A stretch of DNA of 64,000 bases from Leptodactylus fallax (Eukaryota > Chordata > Amphibia > Anura > Leptodactylidae): assembly GCA_947044405.1 (NCBI GenBank), contig CAMRHE010000168.1:1398501-1462500 (forward strand), read 5' to 3'. How positions within the stretch are numbered: the first letter of the stretch is position 1; each line of letters starts with the position of its first letter. The notes under the pieces are model-generated. The model was not told the DNA's origin. It did not search any database and worked only from the letters and a program-made list of their open reading frames with translations. Shown here in pieces: positions 1 to 9,950 of the stretch. The position numbers were made by a program, and so were the translations under genes.

Positions 1-299
1 AAGAACCTTTGTGACATCAGATGGTCACAAGATATTCTCTAGTGATGTGATTGGGTAGCCTTGTCTTTACTTGTTAGCAGATCCTTCCACATGAATAAAA
101 GTTGAACGTGCTGAAGAGAGAGAGAGAAACATGACCACGGCATCCAAGGGCTTCTGCCATTTTGCCGCCCACCCACCCACCCTGGCTCTCTGCAGCCCAG
201 AAATAGCTGTTTATTCGCCGCAAAGTAATTCAGATCAAAGCGAATTTTTTTGGAACTTCGAATCGAACTGTCGAATCGAACTTTTGAGAAATTCGCTCA
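1..299. other. Unassigned flank
   Basis: No gene seen. A short GA-rich run lies at about 112-129. The reading frames present show no family motif. Confidence 0.4.
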
Positions 300-853
300 T
301 CTCTAGCGTTCACCATGCGGGAATAATATTGTATAACTTTGTAGACTGGGCATTTTCAGACACAGGGATATCTAATGTCTATGTGTTTTACAGTAATTTT
401 TTACTTTTATATAAATTCTAGCGAAAGGTGGAGGTTAAACCTTTTGTTTATTTCTTTTTTTTTATTTTTTTACTATTTTATTAGTTCCCCCTAGGGGGAT
501 TGAACCTGCAATGTATTACAGTCTATGGGAGATTCGATACATAGCTATTGAGGCTGGTCATAAACCAGCCTCAATAGCTACAATGCAGTGACAAGCCTGG
601 GAGCATTCAGTAGGCTCCTAGCTGTCATGGAAACTGGTCGGCTCCCGCGATCTCCCTGCATGGGAGCTGGCCTGCAACGATAAAGGTACAGGGCCGGTGA
701 GGCCCGGCCCTGGAGGTAATTTTTTTAATTTGAAGTGGGGGTTCCTGACCTGCAATGCCTGAGATCAGATCTCACTCTGAATACAGCAGTGCGACCTCCA
801 TCTTTAAACACCCGGCATCCACTGTACTATTGCAGATGTCGGGAAGGGGTTAA
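300..853 (-). repeat. TTAA-type dispersed repeat, 5'-truncated copy
   Basis: The right end reads GTCGGGAAGGGGTTAA, the reverse complement of the TTAACCCCTTCCC terminus seen in full at 33,767. The copy contains the AT-rich block and the CCCCCTAGGGGGATTGAACC segment found in sibling copies near 11,050 and 12,760. No protein is encoded. The left end is lost. Confidence 0.6.
542..580. other. Perfect 17-bp stem hairpin
   Basis: The arms at 542-558 and 564-580 are exactly complementary (AGCTATTGAGGCTGGT and its complement) around a 5-nt loop. It lies inside the TTAA-type repeat. Confidence 0.7.
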
Positions 854-877
854 GCAGGCCATAGATTTCAAGCAATA

Positions 878-1153
878 TGGAAAAGAAAAGGGATCTTTCT
901 GCTGACAAAATGTATCAAATAGTCCAATGCCTTGGACAAGGTATGAAAACATTAGATATTTAGCAAAAATCTAAGGGTGATCATCGTACTGTGAAGAGAT
1001 TTGTGGCTTATTCAGAGCACGCATAGGTTTGTGCAGATAAAGGCGTAATGAAGAAGGTTTCTGCCAGACAAAATCATTGGATTAAGAGAGCAACTGCTAA
1101 AATACCATTACAAAGCAGCAAACAGGTATTTGAAGCTGCAGTTGCCTCTGGAC
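878..1153 (+). pseudogene. Tc1/mariner-like transposase, N-terminal half
   Basis: From the ATG at 875-880 a frame reads MEKKRDLSADKMYQIVQCLG, then a region typical of the paired helix-turn-helix DNA-binding part of Tc1-like transposases (KTLDI, HRTVKRFV, SARQNHWIKRA, SSKQVFEAAVASG). Two in-frame TAG stops interrupt it, so it is dead. The frame breaks at 1153, where a hAT-like element begins. The gene resumes at 8566 after an imperfect 8-bp target duplication (CTCTGGAC / CTCTGGTG), reading on as V-P. The family is recognised from motif memory. The exact subfamily is uncertain. Confidence 0.7.
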
Positions 1154-1587
1154 CAATGGCGCACCTCTAATGAGGCAAAGACAGCCCAAGACAGGCCGCT
1201 TTGAAAACAAAGCTGAGCGGGACCTGTCCTGGGCTGGCGTAGGAGACGTTTGCATCTAGCACAGGCAGCGATACAATGACGTCATTGCGCCTCCTGCGCT
1301 GAGACACAGACGTCCTATGTGCGGACAAGAAGAGGAGGCGGCAGCTCCATCAAGGGATCGCAGGTAGGTGAGGATAACTTTTTTTATATATATAAATAGG
1401 CCGTAACCTGCTGGAGTATCCGCAGCAGGTAACGGGCCCTATTTGCTTACCGATCCCCGCTCTTGCTCGTGGCTGCCTCCGCTTCCCTTTCTGCTATGGG
1501 ATGCAGAAGGAGAAGCGGATGCCGCTGTGAGCAGGAACAGGGATCAGTAAATGAGGCCTTGGGCCCGCGAACCCCATCAAATACTAC

Positions 1588-1634
1588 TATTATTATACTC
1601 CAGGGTCTTTTCAGACCCCGGAGTATAATAATTG
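1588..1634. other. Conserved hairpin, copy 1
   Basis: Inverted arms TATTATACTCCAGGGTCT and AGACCCCGGAGTATAATA around a short loop. The same hairpin recurs at 1876, 4579 and 26,768, and as a half at 16,638. Confidence 0.75.
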
Positions 1635-1875
1635 GAGACCCAGGGGAGGGGAAGGAACATAAAAACCAGTGTTACTCACCTCTCCAGCAATCCGGTGTTA
1701 CACCAGCAGGCTTCGGCCCACATGTGAGCTAGGCCGATGTCATTATGTTGCGATGCTGGCCTTGGCCCACGTGACGTCTGTGCAACACTGAAGAGGGCCT
1801 AGATCAGGGAGTGCACCGGAGCCTAGGATAGGTAAGTAACAGTGTTTTTTATGTTTGTAACCACCTGGGTCTCCG

Positions 1876-1919
1876 ATCATTATACTCTGGGGTTTGAAAA
1901 GACCCCAGAGTATAATAAT
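1876..1919. other. Conserved hairpin, copy 2
   Basis: Arms ATTATACTCTGGGGT and ACCCCAGAGTATAAT. It lies immediately before the 31-bp minisatellite. Confidence 0.75.
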
Positions 1920-1933
1920 AGTTCATGGGTGGG

Positions 1934-2310
1934 CCACTATGGGTCATAATACCGTGTGCAGGGGCCACTATGGGGCATAATACCGTATGCAGGGGCGGCT
2001 GCGGGGCATAATACCATGTGCAGGGGCCGCTGCGGGGCATAATACCGTGTGCATGGGCCACTGCAAGGCATAATACCGTGTGCAGGGGCCGTATTGGGCC
2101 ATAATATTGTGTGCAGGGGCCATTGTGAGCCATAATACCATGTGCAGGGGCCGCTGTGGGCCATAATACTGTGTACTACTGTGTACAGGGGCCACTGTGG
2201 GCCATAATACCATGTGCAGGGGCTGCTGTGGGCCATAATACCATGTGCAGGGGGCGCTGTGGACCATAATACCGTGTAATACTGTATGCAGGGGCTGCTG
2301 TGGAACATTA
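1934..2310 (+). repeat. 31-bp minisatellite, about 11 units
   Basis: CATAATACC recurs with start points at 1945, 1976, 2007, 2038, 2069, 2100, 2131 and 2162, exactly 31 bp apart, then at slightly irregular steps. The unit is of the form GGGGCCACTGTGGGCCATAATACCGTGTGCA. Because 31 is not a multiple of 3, several frames stay open on the minus strand. Those ORFs are artefacts of the repeat. Confidence 0.9.
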
Positions 2311-2431
2311 TAGTGTGTGTAAATGGGGCGTCATACTGTGTGGGGGCCAGGAAAGGGGGTGCTATGCTGTGGGGGGGGCAAGTCAAAAGTTTGCTGGGGG
2401 GCCCAGTCTTTGCTAGTTACTCCCCTGATAA

Positions 2432-2562
2432 GGGGTCGTTATGAAGGGGCATTTTATATAAGGGAGCTTTATGAACTTACGAGGTGTTATTTATATAAGG
2501 GCATTATTAATACAAGGGGGGTTATTTATATAAGGGGCCCATTAGGGAGCATTATATATATA
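2432..2562. repeat. TTATATAAGGGG-type simple tandem repeat
   Basis: Degenerate units of the form ATTTATATAAGGGG-CATTA. They continue at 6932-7090 on the far side of the Tc1-like insertion, so the Tc1 element split this array. Confidence 0.6.
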
Positions 2563-2957
2563 TACAGTCATATGAAAAAGTTTGGGCACCCCTATTAATC
2601 TTAATCAGTGTCGGACTGGGATGTCTAGGGCCCACCAGTGTAATTGTTTCTAGGGGCCCACCATCAGAACCCCTGCAGATCAGCGGTACCGAGACAGGGC
2701 GGCTAAAGGTAATAACATGTCGGGAGCCATGCTGCTCACCCACTATACCATGTGCACCACTGCACTACCTAAACCTACTTCTACACCTTGTATGGCAAGT
2801 GAACAGCGTGGCTCCTAGAATTGTTACCTTTACCTGTAGCCGCATTGTCCTGGAAAAGCTGATCTGCAGAGGTCCTGGCTGTTGTATCATCGTAGATGTA
2901 ATATTGATGGCCTATCCTAAGGACAGGCCATCAATATTAGGAAGATGGATAAATCCT

Positions 2958-3274
2958 TTAAAGAGGTTGTCCAGGAATTGGAGCAACCATGTAGTTGGCG
3001 GGAGGTGTAAAGTAAAAAATAAGTAAATTAAAAAGCCATTCAGTCTCATGCCGGCGACTCCTTGCTGGGAGTCCTGCACCTCATGTGATCACTAAGACCA
3101 ATTAGGTACAGGATTTCCAGAAATGAGGCGCCGTCATGAGACCAAACAGACACAGGCAGGGGAACACGGGGTGCTGGGGACAGGTGAGTATGCTTTTTTA
3201 AAAATCTTCTTATTTTTACACCTCCATGGCGGCCAACATAGTGGTCGCTCCAGTTTATGGACAACCTCTTTTAA
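2958..3274. mobile_element. TTAA MITE (T2/Kolobok-like), 317 bp
   Basis: TTAAAGAGGTTGTCC opens it and GGACAACCTCTTTTAA closes it. It contains ACAGGTGAGTATG, a strong splice-donor-like word. The closing TTAA also begins another end, TTAAGGGGTTGTCTGG. Confidence 0.75.
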
Positions 3275-3450
3275 GGGGTTGTCTGGGCCAAATTTTCTAT
3301 GGTCACTTCACTGGTCCCCCCACATAGTGGCCTCTTCACTGGTCCCCCATACTGTATGGGGAATAGTGATGGGGTCATTATATTGTGTGGGAGCAGTGAT
3401 GGGGGCTAACATCCTGTGGGGGGGGGGGACATTAAACTGTGTGGGGCATA

Positions 3451-3868
3451 TTAAAGGGGTTGTCCAGGGTTAATCTTTTTTATGGCCTATGCTCAGGATA
3501 GGCCATAAATACCTGATCGGTAGGGGCTGACACACGGCCCCATCAGCTGTTCGGAGCCACTTCAGGTGCCTGTTCTGTACACAACACAGGGCCGGAAGCA
3601 GAAAGCTCCATCCGCTGTATAGCAGCCTGGCGCCTTCACTACAGCTCAGCTCCTACTGACTTCAATAAGTGCTGAGATACAGTGAAGGTGCCCGGCTAAT
3701 ATACAGTGGACAGAGCTTTCTGCTTCTGGCCCTGTATTGTGTACAGGACGGGCATCAGAAGTGGCTCCGTACAGCTGATCGGTCCGGGGTCAGCCTCCTA
3801 CAGATCAGGTATCTATGGCCTATCCTGAGGATAAACCATAACAAATTATGCCTGGACAACCCCTTTAA
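3451..3868. mobile_element. TTAA MITE, long palindrome, 418 bp
   Basis: TTAAAGGGGTTGTCC and GGACAACCCCTTTAA are the ends. Most of the element is one inverted repeat (for example GGCCGGAAGCAGAAAGCTC against its complement near 3712). The ends and TTAA flank fit the Xenopus T2 (Kolobok) class. No coding capacity. Confidence 0.85.
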
Positions 3869-3892
3869 TATACACTCCTAATGCACCACACT

Positions 3893-4300
3893 TTAAAGAG
3901 ATTGTCCAATATAATTTTTTTCTTTTTTATAATTAGTCTGGGGGAGGTGAATCCCACCTACCCCCCCCCCAAAAAAAAAAAAAAACATGCTAAACATACT
4001 CACCTGTCTCCGATGCTCCGGTGTCCTCCCAGCACGGTCCGGTCCTGCAGCTCCGCTGTCTTCTTTTTGCCGGAATTCCTCACTGGCTGTGACGTCCCAG
4101 GTCCCTTCCCTTAGGCCACTGATTGGCCTCAGGGGTCACGTGACATCACAGGTAGTCACGTGCAGAGGGAACTTCAGCTGGAAGAAAACAACAGAACTGC
4201 AGGACCGAACTGCGCTGGGAGACACTGGGGACAGGAAAGAAAGTTTGTGGGGGTTTTTTTTGTTTTGTTTTTTTCACCTGCCCCGGCATAATTAAAAAAA
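3893..4300. mobile_element. T2-like MITE, one end only
   Basis: It starts TTAAAGAGATTGTCC and contains the ACTCACCTGTCTCCGATGCTCC module shared with MITEs at 7095 and 58,229. The matching right end is not visible. Confidence 0.5.
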
Positions 4301-4304
4301 ATAA

Positions 4305-4545
4305 AGGAGCCACTGTATGGAGTATAAGCTCCACAGTGGCCCCCACCCAGTATTATAAGCTCCACAGTGGCCCCCACACAGTATTATAAGCTCCACAGTG
4401 GCCCCCACACAGTATTATAAGCTCCACAGTGGCCCCCACCCAGTATTATAAGCTCCACAGTGGCCCCCACCCAGTATTATAAGCTCCATAGTGGCCCCCA
4501 CCCAGTATTATAAGCTCCACAGTGGCCCCCACCAAGTATTATATG
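4305..4545. repeat. 31-bp minisatellite, about 7 units
   Basis: Units of the form GTATTATAAGCTCCACAGTGGCCCCCACCCA repeat about seven times with few changes. This is the reverse orientation of the CCACTGTGG/ATAATAC core seen at 1934 and 27,000. Confidence 0.85.
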
Positions 4546-4578
4546 CGCCCCCCAATAGCCCCCCTCTGCTCTGGTGCT

Positions 4579-4622
4579 ATTATTATACTTTGGGGTCTCC
4601 TCAGACCCCAGAGTATAATAAT
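4579..4622. other. Conserved hairpin, copy 3
   Basis: ATTATTATACTTTGGGGTCT pairs with AGACCCCAGAGTATAATAAT around a 4-nt loop. Confidence 0.8.
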
Positions 4623-5462
4623 CGGAGGCCCAGGGGAAGTGATTAAAAATAACAAACTCTCATACTTACCTTGCCTTACCTTTTCTTGGCATCCTCGCTC
4701 CATCCTGCCGTCTTCAGCGTCTTCAGGACCTTTTCCGACAACACTGCTGAGGCCTGTGATTGGGCCTCAGCGGTCACTTGGGGGCGCACTGACGTCATTA
4801 CGCGGTCGCGCCCCCATGTGACCGCCGGGGCCTAATCACAGGCCTCAGTCACATGACAGAAAAGCGCCGGAGAGAACGCTGTGCCCCGGAGAGGTGAGAA
4901 TATGTATTTATTATTTTCAGTCACCTCCCCTGTCCGTCCTGCCCTGCCATCTATTGGAAAGAGGCCTGCAATATGCCAGGGCCCCTTTCCAATAACAGTA
5001 TGTATAGCGGTCGGGGAACCAGGCTTTCCCCGACCGCTATCATAGTGGTCCTGGGCCCCGGCCATCTCCAGCTGGCCGCGGGCCCCGTACTCTGCCGGGT
5101 CCGGTCACGATCGCACCCCCTGCGACCGCGATCGTAATGCCACTGGTCAGGGGCCCGATCGGGATGGTCAGGATCCCGATCGGGCCCCCATGACATGGGG
5201 ACTAATAGTCGGGGCTCGGGGCCCACCGGTGGATTCACCGGTTCCCCGGTGGGCCAGTCCGACCCTGATCTTAATCATTTTTAGTTCTAAATATTTGGGT
5301 GTTTGCAACAGCCATTTCAATTTGATATATCTAATAACTGATGGACACAATAATATTTCAGGATTGAAATGAGGTTTATTGTACTAACAGAAAATGTGCA
5401 ATATGCATTAAACCAAAATTTGACCGGTGAAAAAGTATGGGCACCTCAACAGAAAAGTGACA

Positions 5463-6485
5463 TTAATATTTAGTAGATCCTCCTTTTGCAAAAATAACAG
5501 CCTCTAGTCGCTTCCTGTAGCTTTTAATCAGTTCCTGGATCCTGGATGAAGGTATTTTTGACCATTCCTCTTTACAAAACAATTCCAGTTCAGTTAAGTT
5601 TGATGTTTGCCGAGCATGGACAGCCCGCTTCAAATTATCCCACAGATGTTCAATGATATTCAGGTCTGGGGACTGGGATGGCCATTCCAGAACATTGTAA
5701 TTGTTCCTCTGTATGAATGCCTGAGTAGATTTGGAGCTGTGTTTTGGATCATTGTCTTGCTGAAATATCCATCCCCGGCGTAACTTCAAATTCGTTACTG
5801 ATTCTTGTACATTATTCTCAAGAATCTGCTGATACTGAGTTGAATCCATGCGACCCTCAACTTTAACAAGATTCCCGGTGCCGGCATTGACCACACAGCC
5901 CCAAAGCATGATGGAACCTCCACCAAATTTTACAGTGGGTAGCAAGTGTTTTTCTTGGAATGCTGTGTTTTTTTGACGCCATGCATAACGCCTTTTTGTA
6001 TGACCAAATAACTCAATCTTTGTTTCATCAGTCCACAGGACCTTCTTCCAAAATGAAGCTGGCTTGTCCAAATGTGCTTTTGCATACCTCAGGCGACTCT
6101 GTTTGTGGCGTGCTTTCAGAAACGGCTTCTTTCGCATCGCTCTCCCATACAGCTTCTCCTTGTGCAAAGTGTGCTGTATTGTTGACCGATGCACAGTGAC
6201 ACCATCTGCAGCAAGATGATGCTGCAGCTCTTTGGAGGTGGTCTGTGGATTGTCTTTGACTGTTCTCACCATTCTTCTTCTCTGCCTTTCTGATATTTTT
6301 CTTGGCCTGCCACTTCTGGGCTTAACAAGAACTGTCCCTGTGGTCTTCCATTTCCTTACTATGTTCCTCACAGTGGAAACTGACAGGTTAAATCTCTGAG
6401 ACAACTTTTTGTATCCTTCCCCTGAACAACTATGTTGAACAATCTTTGTTTTCAGATCATTTGAGAGTTGTTTTGAGGAGCCCAT
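5463..6485 (-). CDS. Tc1-like DD34E transposase, intact
   Basis: This is a 340-residue cut-and-paste transposase, predicted to bind the inner and outer repeats of its element and move it into TA sites. Residues about 1-110 form the paired helix-turn-helix DNA-binding region, with a GRPRK motif at 59-63. The catalytic triad reads WTDETK (D153), QQDNDPKH (D244) and SPDLNIIEH (E279), with 34 residues between the last two. That numbering equals that of Sleeping Beauty. The glycine-rich box KFGGGSIMLWG is present and the protein ends GSTKY. I chose the start MGSSKQL over an in-frame ATG 15 codons upstream because it matches the family N-terminus. There is no stop or frameshift. The element carrying it has an insertion in the arm downstream of the gene, so the protein may be made while its own element moves poorly. 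Confidence 0.9.
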   Translation of the reverse strand: MGSSKQLSNDLKTKIVQHSCSGEGYKKLSQRFNLSVSTVRNIVRKWKTTGTVLVKPRSGRPRKISERQRRRMVRTVKDNPQTTSKELQHHLAADGVTVHRSTIQHTLHKEKLYGRAMRKKPFLKARHKQSRLRYAKAHLDKPASFWKKVLWTDETKIELFGHTKRRYAWRQKNTAFQEKHLLPTVKFGGGSIMLWGCVVNAGTGNLVKVEGRMDSTQYQQILENNVQESVTNLKLRRGWIFQQDNDPKHSSKSTQAFIQRNNYNVLEWPSQSPDLNIIEHLWDNLKRAVHARQTSNLTELELFCKEEWSKIPSSRIQELIKSYRKRLEAVIFAKGGSTKY

Positions 6486-6878
6486 GATGCCACTCTTCAG
6501 AGGAGATTCAAATAGGAGAACAACTTGCAATTGGCCACCTTAAATACCTTTTCTCATGATTGGATACACCTGGCTATGAAGTTCAAAGCTCAGTGAGGTT
6601 ACAAAACCAATTTTGTGCTTCAGTAAGTCAGTAAAAAGTAGTTAGGAGTATTCAAATCAATAAAATGATAAGGGTACCCAAATTTTTGCACCGGTCAAAT
6701 TTTGGTTTAATGCATATTGCACATTTTCTGTTAGTACAATAAACCTCATTTCAATCCTGAAATATTACTGTGTCCATCAGTTATTAGATATATCAAATTG
6801 AAATGGCTGTTGCAAACACCCAAATATTTAGAACTAAAAATGATTAAGATTAATAGGGGTGCCCAAACTTTTTCATAT

Positions 6879-6883
<5 letters not shown>

Positions 6884-6931
<48 letters not shown>
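6884..6931. repeat. (TA)n microsatellite
   Basis: About 24 TA units directly abut the Tc1-like terminus. A short TA run also lies at 2553-2564 on the other side, so the element landed in, or expanded, a TA repeat. Confidence 0.9.
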
Positions 6932-6934
<3 letters not shown>

Positions 6935-7094
6935 GGTGGTCATTTATATAAGCGTTCAATAGGGGACATCAATTCTATAAGGGGGCATTAGGAGACATTA
7001 TGAATAGAAGGGGACATCATTTATATAAAGGGTCATTAGGGGAGCAGTATTTATGTCAGGGGGAATCAGGGACATAATATAAGGGGGCAATTAA

Positions 7095-7409
7095 TTAAAG
7101 GGGTTGTCCAGGATAGCCATTTTCTTAATATGAGACCGGGAAAAGTGATTAATAAAAAAACAAAAAAACACCTACTCACCTGTCCCTTGTGCGCCGATGT
7201 CTCCCACCGCAGTCTGGTTCTGCTGCTCTGGTGTTTTCTTCTGGCAGAAGTCCCCGCCGCATATGACCGCTGAGGTCACTAACACGGGACGTCACAGTGC
7301 TGTGGGGAAGAAAACACCAGAGCAGCAGGACTGGAATGCGCTGGGAGACACTTGAGCACCTTCCCCAGCCTCATATTAAAAAAGTGGTTATCCTGGACAA
7401 CCCCTTTAA
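7095..7409. mobile_element. TTAA MITE, 315 bp
   Basis: TTAAAGGGGTTGTCCAGGAT and ATCCTGGACAACCCCTTTAA are perfect inverted ends. The interior carries the ACTCACCTGTCCC module. Confidence 0.88.
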
Positions 7410-7427
7410 GGTGGCACTTGGGCTTTA

Positions 7428-7750
7428 TTAAAGGGGCTTTCCAGCTCATTTTTATTGATGAGCTATCCTTAGGACAGATTATCAATAACAGATCAGTAGA
7501 CCCCTCCTCTGATCAGCTGTATGAAGGGGCTATGGCACTTGTTTATATCACACGCTGTCTGTTTATAGTGACCGTGTGATGTAATTCCAGCCTTGTCACA
7601 TAGACTTGTATAGGATGAGGTTGTAGTTACATTACATGGCCGCTATGAGAAGAATGACACTACACAGAATGACACTACATTCAAACAGCTGATCAGTGGG
7701 GTCCTGAGCCCCACTGATTATTTTATTAATGACCTGGAAAACCTTTTTAA
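7428..7750. mobile_element. TTAA MITE, 323 bp, older
   Basis: TTAAAGGGGCTTTCCAG opens it and CTGGAAAACCTTTTTAA closes it. The interior GATCAGCTGT/ACAGCTGATC halves are inverted. Confidence 0.7.
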
Positions 7751-8520
7751 TTAGGAAACACCTGGGGCATTGACAAGGGGCACTATTTATACAGGGTACA
7801 CGGACATTATTAATATAAACATGCACTTGGGAGTATTATTCATTATGGAGGGTTATATCATATATTTTATAATTGGGGTAGCAGCAGGATGGGGGCGTTG
7901 TGTAGATGAGGACAATGTGGATTGGATGCCTGGAAAAGTGAGGAGCCAAAGATGTCTGTGTTGCAAACTTTGAAGAGACAAGTCACAGCTAGAAGAAGTT
8001 GTTATGGTGGTCCAGAGGGAAGAGAAGGGAAATGTGACCGATTAGTCAGAGACGTCACCTGTAAGTCACAAAATGTTACGGCACTGTATTCACCTAAATA
8101 CCTGATTGATGGGAGTCTGTCTGCTGAGACCCCCATTGAGCCTGAGAATTGTGGGAGTCTCAGCCTGACTGCAGCCATATATAGGCTTGTAGCTTGGTGG
8201 ATGGACGAACCCACGTTACTCTCATTCACTTTGGTGGGAGTGCCAAAGATAGCCAAAGTGGTGCTCCTATTATAGAGAATGTGGGCCACATGGGCTCGTC
8301 CATCCACCAAGCAGAAGATGTGTGAAGTTACTTTCATTGTTAATGCCATGTTGTTGATCTCTGATACTGAAGTAATACAGTAAGAAGAATTCTTAAAAAC
8401 TGTTTCATAAGTTTGTTAATTGTGTATGTTTATTGTGTGACGATAACAACTTGTGAAGCTAGTAGCATGGAAACTCAATTTTATTTTTTTTTGGGAGGGG
8501 GGTGGGGTGCGTTTCTATAG
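7751..8520. other. Interior of the 7.4-kb hAT-like element
   Basis: No gene seen. An imperfect palindrome spans about 8180-8320: TTGGTGGATGGACGA near 8191 is complementary to TCGTCCATCCACCAA near 8296. It is probably an old MITE. Confidence 0.5.
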
Positions 8521-8565
8521 TCTGCCTCAGGCAGCAAAGAGGCTAGGTTCACCACTGCTCTGGTG

Positions 8566-8985
8566 TCCCACATTTGTCAAGGTTTTGGGCTGGAATCATG
8601 GGGAGTGAGCTGGTAGACACCTTTAGGTGTGACCTCTGCAAAGTATATAGAGTTTCTGACTGATCGCTTTATTCCATGGTACAAAAAGAAGAACTGTGCC
8701 TTCCATAGCAAAATCATCTTCATGCAGCAAAGAATACCTCTGAGTCATTGGCTGCTATGAGCATAAAAGGAGAGAAACTCATGGTATGGCCTCCATCCTT
8801 CTCTGACCTCACCTCTATTGAGAACCTTTGAAGTAGCCTCAAGCAATGTGGGTGGGAGGCAGTTAACCACAAAACAGCAGCTCTTTGAGGCTATTCTGAC
8901 ATCCTGTTAAGAAATTTAAGTAGAAACTGTCCAAAAACCCATAAATTCAAGGGATGCAAGAATTGTGACGGTGATATCAAAGAAG
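8566..8985 (+). pseudogene. Tc1/mariner-like transposase, C-terminal half
   Basis: The conceptual translation, with frameshifts, gives WAGIMGSELVDTF, then AAKNTSESLAAM, IKGEKLMVWPPS and IENL, which is the C-terminal catalytic part of a Tc1/mariner transposase. The block holding the second aspartate is deleted and there are several stops. With 878-1153 it forms one old gene copy, missing the middle third and split by the hAT-like insertion. Similarity stops at 8985, where an LTR-like stretch begins. Confidence 0.65.
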
Positions 8986-9950
8986 TTATGCTTTATTACA
9001 TAATCATTAAAAGAGCTTGTGAAAGATCCTTAGTGCGCCAAACCCGCGTTGGCCCACACCTGAGTCTTCTTTCATAAAAAACCACACTCACCGCCAGTGA
9101 GTGCCGGGTTCACAAGATAAATGCAAGACAAGCTTTCTAAATTTTGTATATTTATTAACCCCTAAATGGGTCGGTATTAACATTTAACACATGCAGTTCA
9201 GAACAGATATGCAGATGTATGCAAGCATTAACAGTTACTAGTTACAATATACAGTACAATAAAAATAAAAAGGGAATAAAATTGAAATAATTACTTTACC
9301 ACGCATCTCCTTGATGTGGCTCTATAATCCAACACTCACACATGCTCTGTCATGTGTGAATAACCAGTGGAGGCTTCTCAGCATGTGGCAACAATCCAGC
9401 CTGCATGCTCTTCACAGTAGTCACTCTGTGATCTCTTGTGGTCTGTCTGTAAAAACTCTGTATTCTCCTGTAGTCTGTGATGGTCTGTAATAACTCCCCC
9501 ACTAGCCTCTTACCTCATCTTTTATACCCTTGATGACACCACCCAGAATGAGGTCATCAACAACAGCAAGTCTGATGGATTAATGCACTCAAGTCCAGAT
9601 TCTTTGTAAAGAGCTGAAACCAAGTGGAATGATACAATGTTATCAACCAGGTCTGATCCACCTGCACAATGCATGTTTGTTTGATCAGCCAGGACTGTGT
9701 AGGAATTCAATGGAGCCCTGCTGGGATGGATACAAAGCCCTATTGTTCCAGTCCGGCCACTATTGGCAATATACCTATGATTATGGCTGCGCACCTTATG
9801 AGTAAAGAGATATGCTACCCAGAGACCAAAATACAGCTTTGAGTTATAGCCATATTTAAGCGGAATCATCACAGAGCTATATACTAAAGCCGATGTCAAA
9901 AGTGCCCACAAAACGGCTCTACAGGCTACTTTCCTTTTATTAGGATACGG
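8986..9950 (-). repeat. LTR-like stretch
   Basis: On the minus strand there is a TATA-like GGGTATAAAAGATG near 9525-9540. Downstream are AATAAATA near 9155 and AATAAAGC near 8988, the layout of U3-R-U5. Clear TG...CA ends, a primer site and a target duplication are not visible, so this stays tentative. Long frames here have no recognisable domain. Confidence 0.3.

Larger units (their letters stand above)
1395..2428. mobile_element. hAT-family segment sharing its core with the element at 16,373
   Basis: The stretch from GGCCGTAACCTGCTGG through GATCCCCGCTC, and the right end TTGCTAGTTACTCCCCTG, closely match the 624-bp element at 16,373-16,996, which ends TTGCTAGTTACGCCACTG. The matching left terminus is missing here. 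It carries two conserved hairpins and a 31-bp minisatellite. Confidence 0.55.
2606..5267. mobile_element. hAT-like non-autonomous element, 2,662 bp
   Basis: The ends are CAGTGTCGGACTGG and CCAGTCCGACCCTG (13 of 14 terminal bases complementary). They are flanked by a perfect 8-bp duplication ATCTTAAT at 2598-2605 and 5268-5275. The element sits in the left inverted repeat of the Tc1-like element, whose sequence continues exactly across it. It holds no transposase. It contains T2-like MITEs, a 31-bp minisatellite and the conserved hairpin. Confidence 0.9.
2565..6883 (-). mobile_element. Tc1-like element (DD34E), full length, one arm interrupted
   Basis: The termini are CAGTCATATGAAAAAG and its inverted copy, which has a single G-to-A change in its last base. 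TA target duplications lie at 2563-2564 and 6884-6885 within TA-rich sequence. Inverted repeats of about 210-220 bp frame one transposase gene. Inner direct-repeat copies of the end motif (GTGAAAAAGTATGGGCACC near 5428 and a related one near 6667) give the IR/DR layout of Sleeping Beauty-type elements. Without the 2,662-bp hAT insertion and its 8-bp duplication the element is 1,649 bp, the normal size. Confidence 0.92.
1154..8557. mobile_element. hAT-like composite element, 7.4 kb
   Basis: The left end begins CAATGGCGCACCTC. The right end is the reverse complement of CAGTGGTGAACCTAG, and GAGGC/GCCTC words sit just inside both ends. The flanks CTCTGGAC (1146-1153) and CTCTGGTG (8558-8565) match at 6 of 8 positions, as expected for an old 8-bp hAT duplication. 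The split transposase reads across the junction, which supports the boundary independently. Inside are a second hAT-family segment, a minisatellite, a full Tc1-like element and TTAA MITEs. No hAT transposase gene is visible, so the element is non-autonomous. Confidence 0.65.

Noticed and set aside
1934..2310. CRISPR-like regular repeats
   Set aside because: The 31-bp units are contiguous with no unique spacers, and the genome is vertebrate.
1849..2386. Three overlapping minus-strand frames with repeated HGIM/YYAP text
   Set aside because: A 31-bp tandem repeat reads open in all frames; no start context or relatives.
6884..6931. (TA)n run as a replication origin or scaffold attachment site
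   Set aside because: A simple microsatellite next to a TA-targeting transposon explains it.
9522..9911. 129-codon minus-strand frame as a membrane protein
   Set aside because: Hydrophobic stretches but no family match; it lies in an LTR-like region upstream of a TATA-like word.
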